From Nitrospirota bacterium (lineage in GTDB: Bacteria > Nitrospirota > Thermodesulfovibrionia > UBA6902), in NCBI GenBank assembly GCA_024277515.1, contig JAJRVB010000205.1, positions 1-6,167 on the forward strand: 6,167 nt of DNA. Direction: 5' to 3'. The notes beneath the pieces are model-generated. The model ran no database searches and was not told the DNA's origin. It was given only the letters and a program-made list of their open reading frames with translations. Shown piece by piece: positions 1 to 5,624 of the stretch. Numbering within the stretch: the stretch's first letter is position 1; each line of letters begins with the position of its first letter. A program made the position numbers and the translations under genes.

Positions 1-138
1 ATGCTTGCGTAGACATCCAGCCTCGTTTTCACCCGGATCATGCAGATAGTTCTCATACAATTATATTATACGTCTGCCCGCCCCCTGACTTGAGAAATTG
101 AACATTAGGAAAAACAGCATTATTATTTTTATATTTTA

Positions 139-167
139 TTGGATTATCATATATGATGTGTTACAAT
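139..167 (+). promoter_or_regulatory. Candidate sigma-70-type promoter for pyrF (extended -10)
   Basis: TTGGAT at 139-144 matches four of six bases of the -35 consensus. It is followed by a 17-base spacer and TACAAT at 162-167, which matches five of six bases of the -10 consensus. A TG at 159-160, one base before the -10, gives the extended -10 form. Transcription would start near 174 and give a leader of about 100 bases before pyrF. The surrounding DNA is AT-rich, where chance matches are common, so the spacing and the TGn element are the main support. Confidence 0.4.
146..157. repeat. Perfect 12-bp palindrome in the pyrF promoter spacer
   Basis: ATCATATATGAT at 146-157 is identical to its own reverse complement. 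It lies wholly between the candidate -35 and -10 hexamers, a usual position for a repressor operator. The symmetry does not extend outwards (145/158 and 144/159 do not pair). Its short length and AT richness mean chance is a real alternative. Confidence 0.3.
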
Positions 168-273
168 TATGACAGCGGAGAAAAAAACCCAAAAAGAAAA
201 CAGTTTAGTGTAAGATTAAGTCCCTCTGTAGTAAAGAAACCCGATCATCTCTGCACGTACTTTTCATGACATT

Positions 274-999
274 ATGAGCAATAATCATTTATCAAAAAAA
301 GACATACCAATAGATGAGCGCTTAATTTTTGCCTTAGATGTCCCCAATGAAGCGGAAGCAAAGAAACTTGTTGCCATACTTGGAGATAGCGTTTCTTTTT
401 ATAAGCTTGGATTGGAACTATTCATGGCCGGGGGTTATTACGAGTTAATCGATTGGCTTGTTAAAAGAAATAAAAAGGTTTTTGTTGACTTAAAGTTTTT
501 TGATGTCCCTCAAACCGTAAAGTCTGCTGTCATGCAACTTAAAGGGCGGCATGTAACATTTGCAACTGTACATGCTAATGATGAAATGATGCGGGCTGCT
601 GTAGAAGAAAAAAACAGTACTAAAATATTAGCTGTTACTGTATTAACAAGTCTTGATAATGGAGATATAAAAGATTTGGGTTTTAAGGTAGACATTAATG
701 AGCTTGTTCTGTCACGTGCAAAAAGGGCATTAGAAATAGGTTGTGACGGGGTAATATCAGCTGGAGAAAATGCACCTGTGCTAAGAGATTCTTTTGGTGA
801 GCGGTTTCTGATTGTTTCTCCAGGCATAAGACCTGTCGAAAACCGTGAAATTGACGATCAAAAAAGGACGGTTGATGTTGAAGAAGCCTTTAAAAACGGA
901 GCAGACTATATTGTAGTAGGCAGACCCATAAAAGATGCTCCTGACCCCAAACAGGCAGCAGGAGATATTCAAAAAAGAATCGCCAACCTTTTTCAATGA
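274..999 (+). CDS. pyrF: Orotidine 5'-phosphate decarboxylase
   Basis: This cytoplasmic enzyme decarboxylates orotidine 5'-monophosphate to UMP, the last step of de novo pyrimidine synthesis. At 241 residues it has the usual length of the bacterial PyrF TIM barrel. Visible landmarks are strand 1 with ALDVP (20-24, Asp22), Lys44 in FYKLG, the catalytic DLKFFDVP block (72-79, with Asp72, Lys74 and Asp77 forming the Asp-Lys-Asp set), TVHAND at 98-103, SPGIRP at 182-187 and the phosphate-gripping VVGRPI at 214-219. Two places differ from the enterobacterial form: Phe76 where His is common (DLKFHD), and HAND instead of HASGG. All charged catalytic residues are kept, so activity is expected. ATG 274 is the only reasonable start, because the ATG at 264 is out of frame and quickly stopped. 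It has no Shine-Dalgarno site. The gene is markedly more AT-rich than the nqr genes downstream. Confidence 0.96.
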   Translation: MSNNHLSKKDIPIDERLIFALDVPNEAEAKKLVAILGDSVSFYKLGLELFMAGGYYELIDWLVKRNKKVFVDLKFFDVPQTVKSAVMQLKGRHVTFATVHANDEMMRAAVEEKNSTKILAVTVLTSLDNGDIKDLGFKVDINELVLSRAKRALEIGCDGVISAGENAPVLRDSFGERFLIVSPGIRPVENREIDDQKRTVDVEEAFKNGADYIVVGRPIKDAPDPKQAAGDIQKRIANLFQ

Positions 1000-1060
1000 A
1001 CAACCCTGCAGCAGAGCGATGATGTCTAGTATTGCATCTGCAGAGACAATAGCAGAGTAT

Positions 1061-1067
1061 GGAGAAA
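1061..1067 (+). promoter_or_regulatory. Ribosome binding site for the long msrB start
   Basis: GGAGAAA lies 7 bases before ATG 1075. It supports initiation of the form with the hydrophobic N-terminus. An out-of-frame ATG at 1068 lies between the two but stops after about 20 codons. Confidence 0.5.
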
Positions 1068-1074
1068 ATGTTAT

Positions 1075-1587
1075 ATGAAAATTCAGATAATTATATTATG
1101 TATCATGCTGTTTGCCTTGGCCTGGATTGAGACGCCGGATGCAGGGGGAAAATATATGAAACCTTCAGGGAAAGAAATCAGGCAAAAACTGACTCCACTT
1201 CAGTACAGGGTAACGCAGGAAGACGGGACGGAACGGGCATTTGACAATGAGTACTGGGACAATAAAAAAGAGGTAATTTATGTTGATATTGTATCGGGTG
1301 AACCTCTTTTCAGTTCATCAGACAAGTTTAAGTCCGGAACCGGGTGGCCGAGCTTTACAAGGCCGGTTGAGCCATCAAATATTGTTGAGCGTGAAGACAA
1401 CGGTTTATTTGCGAAGAGGACGGAAGTAAGGAGCAAAAACGCGGACTCCCATCTTGGGCATGTATTTACCGACGGCCCCGAACCGACCGGGCTCCGCTAC
1501 TGCATTAATTCCGCGTCTCTTCGCTTTGTCCCGAAAGATGAAATGGAAAAAGAAGGGTATGCGGCGTATCTGAAGTTATTTGATTAG
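1075..1587 (+). CDS. msrB: Peptide-methionine (R)-S-oxide reductase, probably exported
   Basis: MsrB reduces the R epimer of methionine sulfoxide in oxidised proteins. The 170-residue product has a short N-terminal leader (Lys2, hydrophobic residues 3-18, possible cleavage after Ala23) followed by a complete SelR/MsrB domain. Motifs in order are VSGEPLF (73-79), SGTGWPSF (87-94), RTEV (115-118), DSHLGHVF (124-131, His126 and His129) and RYCIN (141-145) with the catalytic Cys143. The CxxC pairs that bind structural zinc in many MsrBs are absent: VSGEPLF replaces the first, and Ser120 and Ala123 lie near the second. This is the zinc-free type seen in the MsrB domain of Neisseria PilB. Thr89 occupies the place of the resolving Cys in that type, so Cys143 is the only cysteine of the mature domain. 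A second in-frame ATG at 1156 could give a cytoplasmic form. The gap after pyrF is 75 bases with no visible terminator, so joint transcription is possible. Confidence 0.95.
   Translation: MKIQIIILCIMLFALAWIETPDAGGKYMKPSGKEIRQKLTPLQYRVTQEDGTERAFDNEYWDNKKEVIYVDIVSGEPLFSSSDKFKSGTGWPSFTRPVEPSNIVEREDNGLFAKRTEVRSKNADSHLGHVFTDGPEPTGLRYCINSASLRFVPKDEMEKEGYAAYLKLFD
1143..1149 (+). promoter_or_regulatory. Possible internal ribosome binding site for a short MsrB form
   Basis: AGGGGGA sits 6 bases before the in-frame ATG at 1156 (Met28). Starting there would remove the hydrophobic leader and leave a complete 143-residue MsrB domain that begins as cytoplasmic MsrBs commonly do. Whether it is used cannot be told from sequence. 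Confidence 0.3.
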
Positions 1588-1632
1588 CCGGCTCATTTTT
1601 TCCAAAAAGAGGGGAGCTGTTTCTCACCGCCA

Positions 1633-1661
1633 AAGACAGGGGCATTAAAAAGCATTATAAT
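1633..1661 (+). promoter_or_regulatory. Candidate promoter abutting the nqrA start
   Basis: A perfect TATAAT at 1656-1661 is preceded, after a 17-base spacer, by AAGACA at 1633-1638, which matches four of six bases of the -35 consensus. The -10 ends only 5 bases before ATG 1667, so transcription would begin at or just past that ATG. That implies either a leaderless nqrA message or use of the downstream TTG at 1685. If instead msrB and nqrA are read through from upstream, this site may be a chance match. Confidence 0.4.
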
Positions 1662-1666
1662 ATCGC

Positions 1667-3025
1667 ATGCCCCAGGCGCTGACATTGAACATAAAGAAAG
1701 GCCTTGACCTCCCGATCTCCGGCAGGGCCGAACAGGCAGTCAGTGGAGTAAAACATCCTGCTGAGGTTGCAGTACTCGGAAGCGATTACCCCGGCATGAA
1801 ACCGCACTATGAGGTTACCGCCGGTGAACATGTCAAGCTGGGACAGGTCCTCTTTACCGATAGAAAAAAGCCGTCCGTTAAATGTACATCACCGGGGTCC
1901 GGGAAAGTTGTCTCCATAAACCGGGGTGCAAGGCGGGCGCTTACGTCGCTTGTCATTGCCCTTGAGGGGGATGATGAGATCACTTTCAACTCATATTCAG
2001 AACGTGAGTTTCCTGCGCTCGACAGGAAGTATGTTGCAGGTCTTCTCCTCCAGTCCGGCCTCTGGACATCGATCCGCTCACGTCCGTTCAGCAGGGTGGC
2101 GGACCCTGATGTCATCCCGCATTCAATTTTTGTTACGGCAATGGATACAAACCCCCTTGCGCCTTCTGTGGAGAAGATCATTCAGGGAAACGAGAGGCAT
2201 TTTACAAACGGCATAGTCCTCCTGTCGCGGTTGACTGAAGGGAAGGTGTTTCTCTGCAAATCCCCCGGTGATACTATCCCCTGGCCGGAGATTGACTCGC
2301 TTTCAATCGTGGAAGTCATCGGTCCCCACCCTGCAGGCAATGTGGGAACGCACATACATTTTCTCGATCCGGTAAACAGAAGAAAACAGGTGTGGTACAT
2401 AAACGCCCAGGATGTTATTGCAATCGGGATTTTATTTGCTACAGGCAGGCTGAATGTTGACCGGGTCATATCACTTGCAGGGCCGGGCGTAAAGAATCCG
2501 GGGCTGATTAAAACCAGACTTGGCGCATCTACTGAGGACGTGACCTCAGGCGAGTTAAGGGAAGGCGCATTCCGCGTTGTGTCCGGTTCGGTTTTGTCCG
2601 GCCACACGGCCGGTGAGGAGACGGGATACCTCGGCAGATATCACCAGCAGATATCCGTGCTCCCGGAGGGCGGCAGGCGGACATTCCTTGGCTGGCTGCG
2701 CCCCGGGACCGACCTTTATTCCACAAAAAACATCGTGCTCTCACGCTTTATACGGCAGAGACTTTTTGACTTTACTACCTCAACCAACGGCAGCAAACGC
2801 GCAATTGTCCCGGTCGGCGCTTATGAAAAGGTGATGCCCCTGGACATCCTGCCGACATATCTTTTGAGGGCGCTGGCTGCTGATGATATTGAAGAAGCCG
2901 AAAACCTCGGATGCCTTGAACTGGATGAAGAAGACCTGGCATTGTGTACGTTCGTGTGTCCTTCAAAGATAGACCACGGGGCGGAGCTGCGGCGAAATCT
3001 GAGCATAATAGAGAAGGAAGGATAA
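1667..3025 (+). CDS. nqrA: Na+-translocating NADH:quinone oxidoreductase subunit A
   Basis: NqrA is the cytoplasm-facing subunit of the Na+-NQR pump. It carries no tightly bound redox cofactor and is linked to the quinone site. The 452 residues fit the family (about 446). Conserved blocks in order are IKKGLDLPISG (9-19), LGSDYPGMKP (37-46), the lipoyl-like SPGSGKV with INRGARR (75-90), GLWTSIRSRPFS (131-142), FVTAMDTNPLA (155-165), GPHPAG (219-224), GTHIHFLDP (227-235) and the closing CLELDEEDLALC with FVCP (416-432), ending IEKEG. The start is uncertain. ATG 1667 has no Shine-Dalgarno site and adds about six residues before the conserved N-terminus. TTG 1685 would begin close to where Vibrio NqrA begins, with only a weak AGG upstream. 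It is the first gene of a tightly packed nqr operon, and its TAA overlaps the nqrB ATG by one base. Confidence 0.96.
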   Translation: MPQALTLNIKKGLDLPISGRAEQAVSGVKHPAEVAVLGSDYPGMKPHYEVTAGEHVKLGQVLFTDRKKPSVKCTSPGSGKVVSINRGARRALTSLVIALEGDDEITFNSYSEREFPALDRKYVAGLLLQSGLWTSIRSRPFSRVADPDVIPHSIFVTAMDTNPLAPSVEKIIQGNERHFTNGIVLLSRLTEGKVFLCKSPGDTIPWPEIDSLSIVEVIGPHPAGNVGTHIHFLDPVNRRKQVWYINAQDVIAIGILFATGRLNVDRVISLAGPGVKNPGLIKTRLGASTEDVTSGELREGAFRVVSGSVLSGHTAGEETGYLGRYHQQISVLPEGGRRTFLGWLRPGTDLYSTKNIVLSRFIRQRLFDFTTSTNGSKRAIVPVGAYEKVMPLDILPTYLLRALAADDIEEAENLGCLELDEEDLALCTFVCPSKIDHGAELRRNLSIIEKEG

Positions 3026-4221
3026 TGGGACTGCGGGACCTCCTTGACAGACAGGAGAAACATTTCACAAAAGGCGGAAAATATGAGAAACTGTATCCGC
3101 TCTTTGAAGCTGCCGACACATTTCTTTTTACCCCCGCGCACACCACGAAAAGCGGCCCGCATGTACGCGATGTGATTGACATAAAACGTGTCATGATATG
3201 GGTTGTGTATGCCCTTGTTCCCTGCGTTTTCATGGCCCTCTATAATACGGGGCTTCAGGCAAATACAGCGCTGGCGCTTGCCGGCCGGACATCCGTTGAA
3301 GGCTGGCGCGGCAGTGCGCTTGCCCTTCTCGGAACCGGTCTGAGTCCTGACAGTATAATTTCCTGCGTGGTACATGGCGCGCTTTATTTCATCCCGCTCT
3401 ACATGGTGACACTTGCGGCAGGCGGGATATGGGAGGCCCTGTTTGCTTCTGTGAGAAGACATGAAATCAGCGAGGGTTTTCTTGTGACAAGCCTCCTCTT
3501 CCCTCTGATACTCCCTCCTGATATTCCCCTGTGGCAGGCAGCGCTCGGCATCTCTTTCGGCGTTGTATTCGGAAAGGAAATCTTCGGGGGAGCGGGCAGG
3601 AACATTTTCAATCCCGCATTAACCGGAAGGGTCTTTCTTTTCTTTGCCTATCCGGCACAGATCAGCGGTGACTCTGTCTGGGTGGCGGTTGAGGGGATTA
3701 CCCGTGCGACCCCCCTTGCAGAGGCTGCGGATGCCTCAATGGCACTTTCTGTTACATGGTGGGATGCCTTCCTCGGGACCATCCCCGGATCGATGGGGGA
3801 AACATCGACACTCGCCTGCCTTATCGGCGCTGTCATTCTTATAATCACAGGTATCGCATCCTGGAGGATCATGCTCTCTACTGTTGCCGGGATGTTTTGT
3901 CTCTCAGGGCTGCTTTATGCGGTTGGCAGCAGTACAAACCCTATGTTTCAGTTGTCTCCGGTCTGGCATCTGGTCCTCGGCGGTTTTGCATTCGGCACTG
4001 TTTTTATGACAACATACCCTGTGACCGGGGCAATGACCGAAAAGGGAAAATATGTGTACGGGCTTTTGATCGGGATGTTGACTGTTCTGATCCGTATTAT
4101 CAACCCCGCCTTTCCGGAGGGGATCATGCTGTCCATATTGTTTGCGAACATGTTTGCTCCGGTAATTGACCGGATATTTATTAACGCCAATATCCGGAGA
4201 AGGATTGCAAAAAGTGCCTGA
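3025..4221 (+). CDS. nqrB: Na+-translocating NADH:quinone oxidoreductase subunit B
   Basis: NqrB is the large membrane subunit. In studied members it carries covalent FMN and riboflavin, contacts quinone and forms the Na+ path. The 398 residues are slightly short of Vibrio NqrB (415). Conserved blocks include an N-terminal HFTKGGKYEKLYPLFEA (13-29), HEISEGFLVTSLLFPL (146-161), ALGISFGVVFGKEIFGG (173-189), NPALTGR (196-202), FFAYPAQISGD (206-216), GETS (258-261) and NPAFPEGIMLSILFANMFAP (360-379). Glu150 and Asp382 appear to match the acidic residues (Glu144 and Asp397 in Vibrio) proposed for Na+ handling. The flavinylation motif is unusual: E-G-I-T-R-A-T (223-229) instead of D-G-x-S-G-A-T, with Thr229 as the expected FMN acceptor. 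About ten hydrophobic segments are seen. ATG 3025 is chosen because the preceding AAGGA fits and the protein then starts like its family. The frame is open further upstream, but that part overlaps nqrA. Confidence 0.96.
   Translation: MGLRDLLDRQEKHFTKGGKYEKLYPLFEAADTFLFTPAHTTKSGPHVRDVIDIKRVMIWVVYALVPCVFMALYNTGLQANTALALAGRTSVEGWRGSALALLGTGLSPDSIISCVVHGALYFIPLYMVTLAAGGIWEALFASVRRHEISEGFLVTSLLFPLILPPDIPLWQAALGISFGVVFGKEIFGGAGRNIFNPALTGRVFLFFAYPAQISGDSVWVAVEGITRATPLAEAADASMALSVTWWDAFLGTIPGSMGETSTLACLIGAVILIITGIASWRIMLSTVAGMFCLSGLLYAVGSSTNPMFQLSPVWHLVLGGFAFGTVFMTTYPVTGAMTEKGKYVYGLLIGMLTVLIRIINPAFPEGIMLSILFANMFAPVIDRIFINANIRRRIAKSA
4196..4203 (+). promoter_or_regulatory. Ribosome binding site deciding the nqrC GTG start
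   Basis: GGAGAAGG lies inside the last codons of nqrB, 10 bases before GTG 4214. It is too close to TTG 4205 to serve it. GTG 4229 has no such site at suitable distance. It therefore favours GTG 4214 as the nqrC start. Confidence 0.6.
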
Positions 4222-5014
4222 TGACAGTGTGAAGAAATCCATAGCAGTTGCGCTCGGTGTCTGTATAATATGTTCCCTCCTCGTCTCAACTGCCGCGGTA
4301 TCCCTGAACAGTATCCAGGAGGAGAACAGGACCCTCGACAGGATCAGAAACATCCTCGTGGCTGCCGGTCTGCCGTCCGGTGATGAAGACATGCAGGCAA
4401 TCTTCGAGGACAGGGTGCGGCCCGTAATCATTGATTTAAGCACCGGGGCTGTCCTTCCTGAGGAGGATTATAATGATATATTAAATGTTGATTCGTTCAA
4501 TGTTCTGGACATGGCGGGTGATGCGGCATATGGCATGGAAGTGCCTGTTGACAGGGATATGGCAGGCATACGGAGAATGCCGAGGTATATGCTCATATAT
4601 TTCATCAGGGAAAATGGAAAAACCAGCCGGATAGTTTTGCCTGTCTATGGAAAGGGATTGTGGTCAACCATGTTCGGATTTATAGCGCTCGAATCTGATC
4701 TCCGGACTGTGCGGGGCTTTACGGTTTACGAACATGCCGAGACGCCCGGACTCGGGGGAGAGGTGGATAATCCCGCGTGGAAGAGGTCATGGAGAGGGAA
4801 GCAGGCCCTTGATGAAGCAGGCAATGTACTTCTGCGGGTTATCAAGGGAAGGGTGGATGATTCACGGCCGGAGTCAAGGCACCTGATAGACGGGCTTTCC
4901 GGTGCAACCCTTACATCACGCGGGGTGGACAGACTGGTAAGGTTCTGGCTCGGTGAAAACGGGTACGGTCCTTTTCTGAAGAGGCTGAAGGAGGAGCAGC
5001 ATGGGCAGGTATAG
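4214..5014 (+). CDS. nqrC: Na+-translocating NADH:quinone oxidoreductase subunit C
   Basis: NqrC is a single-span membrane subunit whose large domain carries covalent FMN and passes electrons within the pump. From GTG 4214 it is 266 residues, normal for the family. After a short DDSVKKS head there is one membrane helix (about 10-31), then the conserved QEEN (35-38), ILVAAGL (47-53), the GKGLWSTMFGF block (146-156), ETPGLGGE (176-183) with NPAW (186-189), and the FMN-attachment motif DGLSGATLTS (226-235). Thr232, the last residue of SGAT, is the expected attachment site. Flavinylation needs an ApbE transferase, not encoded here. The frame is open from an ATG at 4166, but that would add 16 residues unlike the family and lacks a good ribosome site. 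The gene overlaps nqrB by 8 bases and nqrD by 14. Confidence 0.95.
   Translation: MPDDSVKKSIAVALGVCIICSLLVSTAAVSLNSIQEENRTLDRIRNILVAAGLPSGDEDMQAIFEDRVRPVIIDLSTGAVLPEEDYNDILNVDSFNVLDMAGDAAYGMEVPVDRDMAGIRRMPRYMLIYFIRENGKTSRIVLPVYGKGLWSTMFGFIALESDLRTVRGFTVYEHAETPGLGGEVDNPAWKRSWRGKQALDEAGNVLLRVIKGRVDDSRPESRHLIDGLSGATLTSRGVDRLVRFWLGENGYGPFLKRLKEEQHGQV
4988..4994 (+). promoter_or_regulatory. Strong Shine-Dalgarno site for nqrD inside nqrC
   Basis: AAGGAGG, a near-perfect anti-16S match, lies 6 bases before ATG 5001 and within the final coding codons of nqrC. It fixes the nqrD start and is the strongest ribosome site in the window. Confidence 0.8.
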
Positions 5015-5621
5015 GAAATTGATATCCGGGCCGATTTTTGAAAGCAACCCGGTCGCGGTCCAGATACTCGGAATCTGTTCCGCCCTTGCGGTGACTACAA
5101 AACTTGAAACCGCGTTTGTGATGAGTGTGGCGGTCTTACTGGTGCTCGCTTTTTCGGGTTTGTCAATAAGCATTATTCGGAACCATATCCCGGGGAGCAT
5201 CCGCATTATTGTTGAAATGACTATTATAGCTTCGCTTGTCATTATTGTTGATCAGTTCCTGAAGGCGTATGCATATGAAACCAGCAAACAGCTATCGGTT
5301 TTTGTGGGGCTGATCATAACCAACTGCATTGTGCTGGGCAGGGCGGAGGCGGTTGCACTCAAGAAGCCGCCCGGCACAAGTTTTCTGGACGGGATCGGAA
5401 ATGGTCTGGGATACGGCCTGATGCTTCTCATTGTGGCATTTTTCAGGGAGCTGGGCGGATCAGGAAAGTTATTCGGAATGAGCGTGCTAAGGCTCCAGAC
5501 AGAGGGAGGGTGGTATCTTCCTAACGGGCTGTTCCTTCTCGCCCCGAGTGGATTCATTATTATCGGACTCTTAATCTGGGCGCTCAGGACCTGGAGAAAA
5601 GAACTTTCAGAGGCGGAATAA
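5001..5621 (+). CDS. nqrD: Na+-translocating NADH:quinone oxidoreductase subunit D
   Basis: NqrD is an integral membrane subunit that pairs with NqrE in inverted topology. The 206 residues fit the family (about 210). Six hydrophobic segments are seen, at roughly 17-31, 38-58, 67-88, 100-114, 132-153 and 176-196. The conserved NPVAVQILGICSALAVT block contains Cys26, and LIITNCIVLGRAEA contains Cys109. These match the two cysteines (29 and 112 in Vibrio) that, with two from NqrE, hold the intramembrane iron centre, described as 2Fe-2S in recent structures. DGIGNGLGYG (130-139) is also conserved. RnfE is the closest relative in the Rnf complex, but the neighbouring nqrA, nqrB and nqrC settle the assignment as Nqr. 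Confidence 0.95.
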   Translation: MGRYRKLISGPIFESNPVAVQILGICSALAVTTKLETAFVMSVAVLLVLAFSGLSISIIRNHIPGSIRIIVEMTIIASLVIIVDQFLKAYAYETSKQLSVFVGLIITNCIVLGRAEAVALKKPPGTSFLDGIGNGLGYGLMLLIVAFFRELGGSGKLFGMSVLRLQTEGGWYLPNGLFLLAPSGFIIIGLLIWALRTWRKELSEAE

Positions 5622-5624
5622 ATT

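Larger units (their letters stand above)
1..273. other. AT-rich leader region upstream of pyrF
   Basis: No convincing gene is seen here. On the plus strand, frame 3 is open from the window edge to a TGA at 99-101 and could be the last ~32 codons of an upstream gene, but its residues match no family I recognise. On the minus strand, a frame opening at TTG (60 down to 58) stays open for 20 codons to the edge and reads as a hydrophilic, protein-like stretch. It could equally be the 5' end of a divergent gene, and neither reading is secure. Bases 100-273 are strongly AT-rich with stops in all frames and hold the pyrF promoter candidate. A purine-rich stretch (about 171-203) lies in the presumed pyrF leader, but no start codon follows it usefully. 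Confidence 0.5.

Noticed and set aside
56..170. Nine-base direct repeat TACAATTAT at 56-64 and 162-170
   Set aside because: It is short and AT-rich, expected by chance in this region. Only the second copy overlaps a credible -10.
1586..1611. Possible terminator after msrB: palindrome AGCCGGCT followed by a T-run, and a hairpin CTC-A-TTTTT / AAAAA-GAG
   Set aside because: The GC palindrome has no room for a loop, and the second hairpin is almost all A-T pairs with no T-run after it. Neither looks like a working intrinsic terminator.
2944..3024. Longer nqrB start 27 codons upstream
   Set aside because: The extra residues come from nqrA sequence in another frame and do not resemble any NqrB N-terminus. 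ATG 3025 has a fitting ribosome site.
2821..3462. 213-codon open frame on the minus strand
   Set aside because: It lies across the nqrA/nqrB junction, antisense to two clearly conserved genes, and its translation is rich in Ser, Arg and Cys with no family likeness.
4166..4213. Longer nqrC start at ATG 4166
   Set aside because: It adds 16 residues before the usual NqrC head and lacks a good Shine-Dalgarno site, whereas GTG 4214 has one.
3904..4443. 179-codon open frame on the minus strand
   Set aside because: It is antisense to the well-conserved nqrB end and nqrC start, with no recognisable protein features.
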